The notes: a model not told the origin generated them from the sequence alone. Positions 35,943 through 44,922 are shown, numbered from the stretch's first letter. The stretch is DNA of 64,000 nt from Marinobacterium lacunae (GCF_000705555.1 NZ_JMQN01000011.1:248001-312000), one strand, 5' to 3'. Made by a program: numbers and translations.

Positions 35943-37568
35943 CTACTCGATGCTGTGTCCGAAAACAGACTCGGTACCATCGGCCACCGGGAAGACGCGC
36001 ACACCGTCATCGCCTGAAGGTTCGCCTGCCAGGCCGTTGCCGCCAGCAAGTGCCTGTTCGTTCCCATCAGGAGCTGAGGCGTCCGGCGTTTCGCCGCTCA
36101 TGGTGGTATCGGCACTGGCCAGCTGACCGCGGGTGCGTCCCATCAGGTAGAACTCCACATCACTGGGCTCCACGAATCCGTCGCCGGGTAACTTGATACC
36201 TTCGTTCTTGAACGGTTTTGCCAGTGTCGGCGTCACCAGAATCACCAGTTCCGACTCGCCCTTTTCAAACTCCTGGCTGCGGAACAGCTGACCGAGCACC
36301 GGCACATCACCCAATCCCGGGAATTTGCTGACCGCCTCGCGGGTGCTTTCATTGATCAGCCCCGCAATACCGATGGTCTGACCATCGCCTAGCTCAACGG
36401 TGGAGCGGGCGCTACGCTTGGTCAGCGCCGGCACGAAGAAGGTGTTGTTATTAACGCCGACCGTATTGTTGATCGAGTTCAACGATGTAAGCTCCGTGAC
36501 GGCCACGTTAAGGCTGAGATTGATCGTCCCGGAGTCCAGCACAACCGGGATAAATTTCAGGCCCACACCAAACTCCTTGAATTCGATGGTGATGCCATCC
36601 TCATTGGGTACCGGGATCGGAAACTCACCGCCGGAGAGAAACTCAGCCTCCTGACCGGTCAACGTGGTCAGTGTCGGCTCGGCCAGCACCTTGGCGCTGC
36701 CGTTCTCCTTAGCTGCATCAAAGGCGAGCTGGAACAGCAATCCACCATCAAGGTACTGTGCAAAAAGCCCCTTGGCGGCGAACCCCAGCGGAGAGTTAGC
36801 GATCTCGGTGGTCAGCTGGTTATCGTCGATGGAGTAGGAGAGTGATCCCGGCTGACTGCTGCCACCGACCAGCCAGCGGTCATCACTCACGTCGAGGGCG
36901 TGAAACTTCACCCCCAGGCGGCGCATGACACTGCGCGACATCTCGGCCACCGTCACCTTGAGCATCACCTGCTGGGAGCCGCCAACCTTCAGCAGGTTGA
37001 CCACTTCACCGCTCTGGCTCGCCCCCTCTTTGGTGGGCTTTTGCAGGAAGCTGTCAGCAAGACGCACCGCCATATCCATGGTGCCGATATTGGTCACTTC
37101 ACCGCTGAGCAGGATCGAGCCCTGGGAGGAGTTCACCTTGATCCGCTCATTCGGCGCCATCTCGTAGAGCTTCGCCTTCAGACCGTTTATATCCGGCGTG
37201 ACCTCGACGTCGATGGACGCGGTCAGGCGGTTGTTCTTGTCCCAGAGCAGCACGTTGGTCGTGCCGATGCCCTTGCCAAGTACATAGATCTGCTGGGATC
37301 TCATTACCAGTATGTCGGCCACCTCCTTGTTCCCGATCGATACTTTCTGAACCGGACCGTTGAGTTGGACAACCTTCGATTTGTAGAGCGGCACCGAGAA
37401 GTGCTGCACCATCGTATCAGCGTCGGCTTCGACGGCTGTTGCCGCATTCGCCTCCCGCCCGATCAACACCGCCAGCAGCAGAATCATCAGGGCAGCCGGC
37501 AGCAGAAACGCCTGCCAACTGTCGTTTGCTTCCACCCTAGCTCTAGTGGGTTCTGTGCGCTTAGCCAT
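35943..37568 (-). CDS. rcpA: Tad outer-membrane secretin RcpA (CpaC)
   Basis: A 541-residue secretin. After a signal-type hydrophobic segment (PAALMILLLAVLIG) come the CpaC N-domain (VSIGNKEVADILVMRSQQIY and GTTNVLLWDKNNRLTASIDV), a BON-like middle segment (KVNSSQGSILLSGEVTNIG), and the secretin domain with FLSGGEFPIPVP and LGDGQTIGIAGLI. The C-terminal tail (last ~60 residues) is Gly/Asp/Pro-rich. I start at the ATG ending at 37568, with GAGGAG eight bases upstream, rather than an upstream in-frame codon at 37655. It forms the outer-membrane pore for Flp. Confidence 0.95.
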   Translation of the reverse strand: MAKRTEPTRARVEANDSWQAFLLPAALMILLLAVLIGREANAATAVEADADTMVQHFSVPLYKSKVVQLNGPVQKVSIGNKEVADILVMRSQQIYVLGKGIGTTNVLLWDKNNRLTASIDVEVTPDINGLKAKLYEMAPNERIKVNSSQGSILLSGEVTNIGTMDMAVRLADSFLQKPTKEGASQSGEVVNLLKVGGSQQVMLKVTVAEMSRSVMRRLGVKFHALDVSDDRWLVGGSSQPGSLSYSIDDNQLTTEIANSPLGFAAKGLFAQYLDGGLLFQLAFDAAKENGSAKVLAEPTLTTLTGQEAEFLSGGEFPIPVPNEDGITIEFKEFGVGLKFIPVVLDSGTINLSLNVAVTELTSLNSINNTVGVNNNTFFVPALTKRSARSTVELGDGQTIGIAGLINESTREAVSKFPGLGDVPVLGQLFRSQEFEKGESELVILVTPTLAKPFKNEGIKLPGDGFVEPSDVEFYLMGRTRGQLASADTTMSGETPDASAPDGNEQALAGGNGLAGEPSGDDGVRVFPVADGTESVFGHSIE

Positions 37569-37627
37569 GATCCAATCTCCTCGCTCACGTCCGATCTTCG
37601 GTTGCCACATCCAACGGCGCGCCGGGA

Positions 37628-38440
37628 CTACATCGGTACCTGTTTGCGCTCCCATTCAACGCCCTTGATCACGATCACAGACGGAGGGGCACTGTAGGTG
37701 CGTGTCTTTTGCTTTTTCGGGGGTTCAGCCTGAGCCACAGGCGCAGGCGCCGGGGCAGGCTCGATAGTCGGCGTGGCAACCTCTTCACTCATCGGGTTGC
37801 GCAAGGTCAGCTGTATGCGTCCTTCGTCGCGTGCCTTGGCCAGTTCTTCAGACTCCTTCGGTGTCAGCTCAAGCGTGACAGCCCGAACGACAATGGGGTC
37901 GTTCTTGTCGGTGCGTGCTTTCTGATCGACGGCCAGCACCTTGATATCCTTGAGCACCGTACGCGCCTTGACACCGCCGCCTTCGTTCTTGGTGGCGATC
38001 ACATCGACGTGGTTACCCGGCAACAGAAACCCTGCGACACCGACCACATCATTGACGCGTACCGTGAAGGCTCGCTTCTCCGGATCGATCAGCGCCGCCA
38101 GCGTGGCGCCCTCTTGATGCTCGCTCAGTCGCTGCCGGCGGATAACATCACCCACGAGGATGTCCTGAGTGGGGATCATCCCCTCGATCTCGGCGGGATC
38201 GGCCACGCTATTGGCCGGTACAAGATCCTCCGGCAGCAACTGAATCTTCAGGTGACGGCGCTCTATCGGCTGGCCGTAGGGGATATCCATCGCCGCGTAG
38301 ACGACAGGCTGGCCTTCGGCGGCCACGGCGGTGTTGCTGCCCGGCAGTTGCTGCTTCAACCAGGAGTTGGCGTAGAACGCCGCACCAACGGCGAACACGA
38401 TCGACAGGGTCAGCAGCAGTAAGGTTCTACCCTTAAACAT
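37628..38440 (-). CDS. rcpC: Tad pilus assembly protein RcpC (CpaB)
   Basis: A 270-residue protein with an N-terminal membrane helix (LLLLTLSIVFAVGAAFYANS), a SAF domain near residues 45-110 (YAAMDIPYGQPIERRHLKIQ, VGDVIRRQRLSEH) and the CpaB core FTVRVNDVVGVAGFLLPGNH. The C-terminal part has a Pro/Ala-rich stretch. The SAF domain is proposed to contact peptidoglycan or the secretin. Start at 38440, with GGAGGAGGA upstream, overlapping the AAA gene by eight bases. Confidence 0.92.
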   Translation of the reverse strand: MFKGRTLLLLTLSIVFAVGAAFYANSWLKQQLPGSNTAVAAEGQPVVYAAMDIPYGQPIERRHLKIQLLPEDLVPANSVADPAEIEGMIPTQDILVGDVIRRQRLSEHQEGATLAALIDPEKRAFTVRVNDVVGVAGFLLPGNHVDVIATKNEGGGVKARTVLKDIKVLAVDQKARTDKNDPIVVRAVTLELTPKESEELAKARDEGRIQLTLRNPMSEEVATPTIEPAPAPAPVAQAEPPKKQKTRTYSAPPSVIVIKGVEWERKQVPM

Positions 38441-39839
38441 GATCATTCCTCCTCCCGGCTGCAGGGCTTGGCGACATTTCCACTTCGGCATCGAGTGATA
38501 CGAAGTAGCTGTCCCAGGCCCAGGTCAGGGCTTGAGCGTCAAGTGATGCGGCATCGCCGCCGAGATAACGCACGCGGTCCTGAGCCATACCCAGCAGATC
38601 GCGGGGATGACAAGGACGAAGCGCAACATCGCGCCGTGCGTGCAATTCAGAGATGGCGAACTCGAGCAGACCGGGATCAAAGGCGATCCCTTTTTCTGCG
38701 CACACCTGTTGCCAGATCTGCGCGTACTCATCCCGCTCCAGATATCCGAAATAGATCTTGTAGCCGATACGTCGCAGGAACGCCTCGTCGGCAAGATCCA
38801 AGGGATTGATGTTGGAAGAGAACACCAGAATCTGATCGAAAGGTGTCTGGAAATGTCGCCCGGCACCGAGGGTCAGGTAATCGCGCTTCTCCTCCATCGG
38901 CACGATCCAGCGGTTGAATATCTCCATCGGAGTGGCCCGCTGACGTCCCATATCGTCGATGATGAAGATACCGTTGTTCGCTTTCAGTTGAAGCGGTGCC
39001 TGAAACTCTTTGGTTACCGGATTGAAGTGGATCTCCAACATATCCATGCCCAACTCGCCGCCGGTGACAACCCGGGGCCGTCGACAGTTGACGAAGCGGG
39101 CATCGTACCCCTGATCGAACAACAGACTGGGGGTGTGGATCGCTTCCTCGATCGGCTGATGCAGCAGCGGATCAAACAATGACACCACCTGTTCGTTGAC
39201 GGAGATCGCATAGGGGATCAGGCAACTGTCATCGAACAGACCGGTCAGTTTCTGGGTGATGTAGGTCTTGCCGGTACCGGCAGGGCCATAAATAAAGATG
39301 GCTCGGCCCGAGTTCATCGCAGGGCCCAACTGCTCCTTGAGCGCATCGCGCAGAACAACCGATTCGAACACCCGGTTCAGGGATGTAGCCGTAACCTTAC
39401 TGCCATGCACCGATTGCGCCCGAACCAACTCCCGGTAGCGCTCCACCGGCACCGGCGCAGGCCCCAAATATCCGCTACGGGCAAAGGCATCGATGGCAAC
39501 GTCCCGACCTCTCTGTGTCAGGCCGTAACTGAGTTCACGATTATCAAATCCCTGGCCGTGCACATCAATCAGCACCTCCTTGCGCAGAAACTCGATCAGC
39601 CCCTCCAGCACCGGGCCCGCCAGTGCAGTTCTCTGCATCAGCTTTTTGGAGGTCAGCAACCCAGCATCATAAAGATGCTTGATCAGCAGTTCGGTCAGAA
39701 AATGCCGACTCAGGCCGGTATCATCCAGCGTCAAAGGCCTTGGCGCGAGGGTCCTGAGCCCTTCAAGCGCAGACCGCTGTACGCCCTCTGCCGACACGGC
39801 AGCCGACATGGATTGATCAGTCGTCATTGAAATATTCAT
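38433..39839 (-). CDS. AAA+ ATPase embedded in the tad cluster
   Basis: A 468-residue protein. Residues ~35-150 look helical and may include a winged helix (LTELLIKHLYDAGLLTSKKL, then YGLTQRGRDVAIDAF). Residues ~180-420 are an AAA+ core: Walker A FIYGPAGTGKTYITQKL, Walker B GIFIIDDMGRQ, an Asn sensor in LVFSSNINPLDLADEAF, Arg finger candidate FLRRIGYKI, and sensor 2 RPCHPRDLLG. It is not a TadA or TadZ protein, nor part of the standard tad set. Start ATG overlaps the tadV stop (ATGA) and its end overlaps rcpC, so it is translationally coupled to the pilus genes. Role unknown. Confidence 0.85.
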   Translation of the reverse strand: MNISMTTDQSMSAAVSAEGVQRSALEGLRTLAPRPLTLDDTGLSRHFLTELLIKHLYDAGLLTSKKLMQRTALAGPVLEGLIEFLRKEVLIDVHGQGFDNRELSYGLTQRGRDVAIDAFARSGYLGPAPVPVERYRELVRAQSVHGSKVTATSLNRVFESVVLRDALKEQLGPAMNSGRAIFIYGPAGTGKTYITQKLTGLFDDSCLIPYAISVNEQVVSLFDPLLHQPIEEAIHTPSLLFDQGYDARFVNCRRPRVVTGGELGMDMLEIHFNPVTKEFQAPLQLKANNGIFIIDDMGRQRATPMEIFNRWIVPMEEKRDYLTLGAGRHFQTPFDQILVFSSNINPLDLADEAFLRRIGYKIYFGYLERDEYAQIWQQVCAEKGIAFDPGLLEFAISELHARRDVALRPCHPRDLLGMAQDRVRYLGGDAASLDAQALTWAWDSYFVSLDAEVEMSPSPAAGRRNDHV

Positions 39840-40417
39840 TGCATCACTCCCAACGCCTGAAGCTGGTAGCCGACCTGAGTGAACAGGTGATAGAAATCCA
39901 GTCCGCCGGTCAGCCCCAGATACACAAGGGTTCCGGTGGCGATAGCAGACGAAAAGGGAAAACGGTGGCGGGCCACTGATCCGGGCTCCGCCGGTACCAG
40001 CGTGCGGGCAGTGATCATGACCAGATATCGGCGGTACAGACTGGTCAGCTCACCGCTGCGCAGGATTAGATACAGAGCAACACAACCACCCGCCACCAGA
40101 GCAAAGCAGGCTGAGGTAAAGACCGCCATCGGACCGAGATACGTCCCAACAGCGGCCATCAGTTTTACGTCTCCAGCCCCCATACCACCGGTCAGGTAGA
40201 ACGGCAGGAACATGATCAGCCCCACGCCTGCACCTTTAAGGCCGGTCAGCAATCCCTCGCCATCAAGGAAGGTATATTGCAGGAGCAGTCCCACTATCAG
40301 GGCTCCATAGGTAAGCCAGTTGGGAATGCGATGGCGACGCCAGTCCGTCAGTGCCGCCAACGCCAGTATCAGCAACAAGAGGAGCGTAGAGCCGTCGTAT
40401 GTATAAAATGACAACAT
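39836..40417 (-). CDS. tadV: Prepilin peptidase TadV (CpaA)
   Basis: A 193-residue A24-family membrane aspartic protease that cleaves the Flp and TadE/F leaders. The two catalytic aspartates are in LTDWRRHRIPN (near residue 26) and GGMGAGDVKLMAAVG (near residue 80, the GxGD motif). About five hydrophobic helices. It follows flp by 106 bases and overlaps the AAA gene. Confidence 0.93.
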   Translation of the reverse strand: MLSFYTYDGSTLLLLLILALAALTDWRRHRIPNWLTYGALIVGLLLQYTFLDGEGLLTGLKGAGVGLIMFLPFYLTGGMGAGDVKLMAAVGTYLGPMAVFTSACFALVAGGCVALYLILRSGELTSLYRRYLVMITARTLVPAEPGSVARHRFPFSSAIATGTLVYLGLTGGLDFYHLFTQVGYQLQALGVMQ

Positions 40418-40457
40418 GATCCTCTCCCCCTCTTACCCTGCTGAACTGAAATGCTCC

Positions 40458-40472
40458 GGTGAATCGTTCACC
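40458..40472 (-). terminator. Hairpin between flp and tadV
   Basis: GGTGAA, three bases, TTCACC: a perfect 6-base stem downstream of flp. A partial terminator at this point is common in tad loci, letting the pilin be made in excess over the machinery. No T run is visible, so the call is weak. Confidence 0.35.
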
Positions 40473-40523
40473 TGTCATCAGGCGTACGTGCGAAGCAGCT
40501 GACCAACCGGCCCCCATAGTCTG

Positions 40524-40730
40524 TTAACACGCACCCGCTTTAGCTGCGGTATCCGGAGTGCTGAGCACATCAGCCAGGTACTGAATGACCTCTCCGACTT
40601 CACATCCAAGGTTGGTAAACGCGGTAATCACAGCAGCCGCCACCAAGCTACCGGCGATTGCATATTCCACGGTCGTCAGTCCCTCCTCTTCCTTGAAGAA
40701 GTCCACCATTTTCTGAGTGATAACGTTCAT
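40524..40730 (-). CDS. flp: Flp family type IVb pilin
   Basis: A 68-residue pilin precursor. The leader ends in DFFKEEEGLTTVEYAIAG: Gly before the cleavage site, Glu five residues on and the Flp-typical Glu-Tyr pair, followed by a hydrophobic helix (SLVAAAVITAFTNLG). Two cysteines (about residues 43 and 68) could form a disulfide, which is not usual in Flp. I start at the ATG ending at 40730, the normal leader length for Flp pilins. It is the first gene of the tad cluster. Confidence 0.94.
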   Translation of the reverse strand: MNVITQKMVDFFKEEEGLTTVEYAIAGSLVAAAVITAFTNLGCEVGEVIQYLADVLSTPDTAAKAGAC

Positions 40731-41085
40731 TGTTCCGCCCTCTTTGATTAAGCCATTCAAGGCCGAATACTCCGGCTCAACCGCTTTACAGCAGGTCGTC
40801 ACACGGCACGTGAATGACTATAGGTAGGGGGTGTAAATCGAGCTGGGATTATCTTGCGTAAAAAGTAGGACTATTTTGACCAGCGCTGTAACAGATACGA
40901 AACACCGCCATTCGTGGATGAACACAATCGGTTAAAAAACGGTATTTGTATGAAAAGAATGACGGAAAGACAGTAATAGGCGTTAAGAAACCTTAACTAC
41001 ACTGAAACACAGGAACCAAGGATGTAACGACCGGGCGGACCCACCCAAAGCGGTATGCAACAATAATAGTGGGAGTTTGTACGTC
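40731..41085. promoter_or_regulatory. Divergent control region between flp and the response regulator
   Basis: This 355-base region holds no gene. On the plus strand, CTACACT at 40997-41003 fits a stationary-phase (RpoS-type) -10 element and would give the regulator gene a leader of about 75 bases. Just upstream and touching it is a perfect dyad GTTAAG-AAAC-CTTAAC (40982-40997), a plausible operator. I found no convincing sigma-70 or sigma-54 promoter for flp on the minus strand. Confidence 0.5.
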
Positions 41086-41985
41086 ATGGCTCAACGCTGT
41101 CAGATTCCCGTGCTGTGGATCGATCTTCGCAGCTCGGAACGCTCCACCACGTTGCTGGAACTGTTCAAAGCGACTTTTCAAATCGAAAATCTGGACCCGC
41201 ACAACCCGGTTTTCGATCACAGGACCCTTTCCCCCTGTGCGATCTGTTTTGACTTTGATTACCCCGACATGCACGGCTTGATGCTGATGCGCGAGCTGCA
41301 TGAGCGCTACCCCCGCCTGCCGATCATCATGATGACTGAGCAGCACTCCGAATCGTTGATGGTATGGGCACTGAGGGTCAGGGTGTGGGATATTTTTCTG
41401 AAACCCATGACACGATCAGCCGCTGAATACCAGATTGGCGCACTATCGAACTGCATTGAGGAGGCCGCTCACGACCCCACGGCACTGAGTGCTGTAAGCC
41501 CGATGCTGCGCCTCCCTGAGGAGTCCCGGTTCAATGCCAGCAATGCCGCTGAAACCCGGGCGGTGCACCCGGCACTCTCCTACATGCAGCTGCATCTGGG
41601 GGAACACATCACCGAGGAGCGCCTGGCTCAATTCTGCAACATGCGTCCGCTGCAATTCAGCCGCATGTTTAAAAAGGCTTATGACGTGACATTTCAGGAG
41701 ATGCTGCAGCAACTGCGCGTCAAGGAAGCAACCCGTCTATTGGAAAACCCAGACTTGCAGATACTGGATGTGGCGCTCACCGTGGGCTATCGCGACCACT
41801 CCTACTTCTGCCGCGTGTTCAAGAAATACCTGGGTGTCACGCCCAAGACCTTTCAGGAACAGTTGGTTTCACAAAGCGAAGAGGCGCAACGGGATCTCAG
41901 TCAGGGCAAGCTCTACGCGGTGGCTAACTTGAGCCAACCGGGCGAAGCCGCTTCGGGGGGATGGGCACGCCACCGCTCCCAGTGA
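41086..41985 (+). CDS. Response regulator with receiver and AraC-type DNA-binding domains
   Basis: A 299-residue protein. The N-terminal ~120 residues read as a receiver: acidic residue in LWIDLRSSE, putative phospho-Asp in CFDFDYPDMHGL, Thr in IIMMTEQHS and Lys in WDIFLKPM. The C-terminal ~100 residues are an AraC helix-turn-helix (LAQFCNMRPLQFSRMFKKAY, then DVALTVGYRDHSYFCRVFKK). The ATG at 41086 is preceded by GGGAG. It is divergent from flp, so I infer that it controls the tad locus; no histidine kinase gene is near. Its end converges on uraA. Confidence 0.86.
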   Translation: MAQRCQIPVLWIDLRSSERSTTLLELFKATFQIENLDPHNPVFDHRTLSPCAICFDFDYPDMHGLMLMRELHERYPRLPIIMMTEQHSESLMVWALRVRVWDIFLKPMTRSAAEYQIGALSNCIEEAAHDPTALSAVSPMLRLPEESRFNASNAAETRAVHPALSYMQLHLGEHITEERLAQFCNMRPLQFSRMFKKAYDVTFQEMLQQLRVKEATRLLENPDLQILDVALTVGYRDHSYFCRVFKKYLGVTPKTFQEQLVSQSEEAQRDLSQGKLYAVANLSQPGEAASGGWARHRSQ

Positions 41986-42005
41986 AGCGGCGGCGCAAGC
42001 CTTAT

Positions 42006-43313
42006 TTAGCGGGTATGCTCGAGCAGATCCTCGACCACTTCATCCTCTTCATGGAGATCATTCGCAACCGGATCCGCGCCCGGCAGAATCAGGTTCAGCA
42101 CAATCGCCACAATACCGCAGAGGCTTACACCCTGCAGATTCAGATCGCCAGCACCGATAGCCATGCCACCGATACCAAATACCAGTGTCGTTGCCACGAT
42201 CACGAGATTGCGCTGCTTGGCCAGATCCACATGCGCCTTGATCAGAGTATTCAAACCAACCGACGCGATAGAACCGAACAATAGAATCAGAATACCGCCC
42301 ATCACCGGTGCCGGAATGGTCTGCAGCAGCAGGCCAAACTTGGAAACAAACGCGAGTAGAATCGCAAACCCGGCCGCCCACAGCATCACCACCGGATTAA
42401 ATGCCTTGGTCAGCATCACCGCACCGGTCACCTCCGAGTAGGTGGTATTGGGCGGACCACCGAACAGCGCCGCAACACTGGTGGCCAAACCGTCACCAAA
42501 CAGGGTGCGCTGCAAACCGGGCTTACGAATGTAGTCACGCCCCGTGACGTTACCGATAGCGATGATATCGCCCACATGCTCAATAGCTGGCGCTATGGCC
42601 ACCGGTATCATAAAGAGTATCGCCTGCCAATTGAGCTCTGGCGTCACAAATGCGGGTACAGCCACCATGGGAGCGGCCTGAACTGCGCTGAGATCAACCA
42701 TACCAATCACAAAAGCCGCCGCGTACCCGACGAATACGCCCGACAGTATCGGCAGCAAGCGGAATATACCCCGCGCAAACACGGACACCAGCAACGTGGT
42801 GGTCAGTGAAATCATCGATACCAGAATTGCGTCGCTGTACGGGAAGAGATCGATCGAGCCGTCGCCACTCTTGCCCATCGCCATGTTCACTGCGATAGGC
42901 GCAAGCCCCAGACCGATAATCATGATGACAGGGCCGGTCACAACCGGCGGCATAATTCTGTGGATAATACCGGCACCACGCAGCTTGACCACCAGCGCCA
43001 GCAGCATATACACGATCCCGGCCGCCATCAGCGCGCCCATGGTTGCCGGCACGCCCCAGGTCTGAGTGGCATAGCTGATGGGCGCTATGAACACAAAAGA
43101 GGAAGCCAGAAAAATCGGCACTTTAAGGCCGGTGACCAGATGAAACAGCAACGTTCCGACCCCGGCCGTAAACAGGGCCACACTGGGGTCCAGCCCGGTC
43201 AGCAGCGGCATCAGCACAAGGGCGCCAAAGGCGACAAACAGCATCTGAGCCCCGGCAAGAACCGTGCGCCAGCTCTTGCCGCTGGCGTTCGCCATCATAT
43301 TCATATCGTTCAT
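42006..43313 (-). CDS. uraA: Uracil permease
   Basis: A nucleobase:cation symporter-2 family protein of 435 residues with 12-14 hydrophobic segments. It has the family core NTTYSEVTGAVMLTKAFNPV and GIVAIVLNLILPG, and VTGPVIMIIGLGLAPIAVN in the middle. It lies 10 bases after upp on the same strand; uptake and phosphoribosylation of uracil are thus encoded together. Start ATG at 43313, with AAGGG upstream; a longer frame to 43355 has no support. Confidence 0.93.
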   Translation of the reverse strand: MNDMNMMANASGKSWRTVLAGAQMLFVAFGALVLMPLLTGLDPSVALFTAGVGTLLFHLVTGLKVPIFLASSFVFIAPISYATQTWGVPATMGALMAAGIVYMLLALVVKLRGAGIIHRIMPPVVTGPVIMIIGLGLAPIAVNMAMGKSGDGSIDLFPYSDAILVSMISLTTTLLVSVFARGIFRLLPILSGVFVGYAAAFVIGMVDLSAVQAAPMVAVPAFVTPELNWQAILFMIPVAIAPAIEHVGDIIAIGNVTGRDYIRKPGLQRTLFGDGLATSVAALFGGPPNTTYSEVTGAVMLTKAFNPVVMLWAAGFAILLAFVSKFGLLLQTIPAPVMGGILILLFGSIASVGLNTLIKAHVDLAKQRNLVIVATTLVFGIGGMAIGAGDLNLQGVSLCGIVAIVLNLILPGADPVANDLHEEDEVVEDLLEHTR

Positions 43314-43323
43314 CGACACGCCC

Positions 43324-43950
43324 TTATTTGGTTCCGAAAATCTTGTCGCCAGCATCGCCCAACCCCGGGATGATGTAGCCGTTTTCGTTCAGGTGGGAAT
43401 CGATCGAAGCCGTGAAAATATCCACATCGGGGTGGGCCGCCTGAACTTTCGCGATACCCTCAGGCGCGGCAACTAGCACCAGCGCACGGATGCTGGCACA
43501 ACCAGCCTTTTTCAGCATATCGATCGTGGCGATCATCGACCCCCCGGTCGCCAGCATCGGATCGACGATCAATGACATGCGAGCATCGATGTCACTGGCG
43601 AGCTTCTCGAAATAGGCCACGGGCTCAAGTGTTTCCTCGTCACGGTAAAGCCCGACCACGGAGATCTTGGCACTGGGCACCAGCTCGAGTACACCATCCA
43701 GCATGCCCAACCCCGCACGCAGAATCGGTACAACTGTGATCTTTTTACCCTTTATACGCTCTGCCTGAACAGGGCCGCACCAGCCCTCTATCTCATACTC
43801 TTCCAGTTCGAGATCCTTGGTCGCCTCATAGGTCAGCAAACACCCCACCTCGGCCGCCAACTGCCTGAAGCTGCGCGTACTTTTGTTAACAGAGCGCATC
43901 AACCCCAGTTTATGCCGCACCAACGGATGGCGGATCTCGTGAACACTCAT
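43324..43950 (-). CDS. upp: Uracil phosphoribosyltransferase
   Basis: Salvages uracil with PRPP to UMP. The 208-residue protein (start ATG 43950, GAGAGGAAG upstream) shows [20 protein letters not shown] at the N-terminus, [18 protein letters not shown], the PRPP loop [13 protein letters not shown] near residues 129-141, and [20 protein letters not shown] at the C-terminus. Upstream in-frame codons to 44001 are not family sequence. Divergent from hpt. Confidence 0.97.
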   Translation of the reverse strand: MSVHEIRHPLVRHKLGLMRSVNKSTRSFRQLAAEVGCLLTYEATKDLELEEYEIEGWCGPVQAERIKGKKITVVPILRAGLGMLDGVLELVPSAKISVVGLYRDEETLEPVAYFEKLASDIDARMSLIVDPMLATGGSMIATIDMLKKAGCASIRALVLVAAPEGIAKVQAAHPDVDIFTASIDSHLNENGYIIPGLGDAGDKIFGTK

Positions 43951-44136
43951 GACTGACTTCCTCTCTACCCGGTCGACACCTGAAGCTGACCGACCTATCA
44001 AAATTAGACGAAAGACTAACCAAACACGCCCATCCTGTCATTAACAGGAGTTGCCCTTGTCCTTAAACCGCTTTATCGTTTTGCGCTTTTATCGCCTGGG
44101 CAGACGTCAGGCCGGTTAAAACCAAGGGGCACCTAG

Positions 44137-44697
44137 ATGAGCCACGTCGATCTGGAACACATCAAACAAGCCTATATCGAATCCGATCTGCTATTCAGTC
44201 AGGCCGAAGTCGAGGCTGCTATCAACCGTATGGCCCACAGCATTACCGAGCAGATGCAGGATGCAAACCCGGTCGTTTTTTCCGTCATGAACGGAGGCCT
44301 GGTAATAGCCGGCCAACTCCTGACCCGTCTCAACTTCCCCCTTGAAGCCAGTTACCTGCACGCCACGCGCTACCGCAACACCACCTCCGGTCATGAACTG
44401 GAGTGGAAGGTTCCGCCCATGGTCGACTTCAAAGGCCGCCCGGTTCTGATCATCGACGACATTCTTGATGAGGGACACACGCTGGCCGCTATTATTGACT
44501 ACTGCCGCGATGCAGGTGCGGCCGACGTACAGTGCGCCGTTCTGGTCAACAAACTGCATGACCGAAAGGCGCGCCCGAATCTCAAGGCCGAGTTCGTGGG
44601 GCTCGAGGTCGAAGATCGCTATATTTTCGGCTACGGCATGGACTATCAGGGTTACTGGCGTAACGCGCCCGGCATTTTTGCCATAAAAGGGAAATAG
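44137..44697 (+). CDS. hpt: Hypoxanthine-guanine phosphoribosyltransferase
   Basis: Purine salvage enzyme of 186 residues. The PRPP-binding loop VLIIDDILDEGHTLAAI is near residues 105-121 and the segment VFSVMNGGLVIAGQLLTRL near 47-65 is family-typical. GAGVDRY-like VEDRYIFGYGMDYQGYWRN closes the active site. Divergent from upp and uraA, so a small nucleobase-salvage patch is encoded here. Confidence 0.95.
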   Translation: MSHVDLEHIKQAYIESDLLFSQAEVEAAINRMAHSITEQMQDANPVVFSVMNGGLVIAGQLLTRLNFPLEASYLHATRYRNTTSGHELEWKVPPMVDFKGRPVLIIDDILDEGHTLAAIIDYCRDAGAADVQCAVLVNKLHDRKARPNLKAEFVGLEVEDRYIFGYGMDYQGYWRNAPGIFAIKGK

Positions 44698-44784
44698 CGC
44701 CTAGCGCGAACAGCAAAAATTTTCAGTTTCCGATCCCTGTACGCAGGTTAGAATCGAAACAGGTCAATAACTAACAGGTCACTC

Positions 44785-44886
44785 ATGACGGAACTCGTCA
44801 TCTTGGCGGTATCGGCAGCGACACTGGCAATCTGGCTTTTCAGCCTACGGCGTAAAGCGCCCGCCTCGCGCCGCCTGTCCCGCTAA
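44785..44886 (+). CDS. Possible small membrane protein of 33 residues
   Basis: ATG 44785 to TAA 44884. The first ~20 residues are one hydrophobic helix (ELVILAVSAATLAIWLFSL), followed by a basic tail (RRKAPASRRLSR), the pattern of a single-pass membrane microprotein with the tail in the cytoplasm. AGG lies seven bases upstream. It lies between hpt and the convergent ParA-type gene. No homologue recognised; a chance ORF is possible. Confidence 0.4.
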   Translation: MTELVILAVSAATLAIWLFSLRRKAPASRRLSR

Positions 44887-44922
44887 ATCGCCAGATCATA
44901 GAGCCCCGGAGCCGCACCCGAA

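Noticed and set aside
40803-41000. A sigma-54 promoter for flp
   Set aside because: I looked for GG and GC doublets at the proper spacing on the minus strand and found none.
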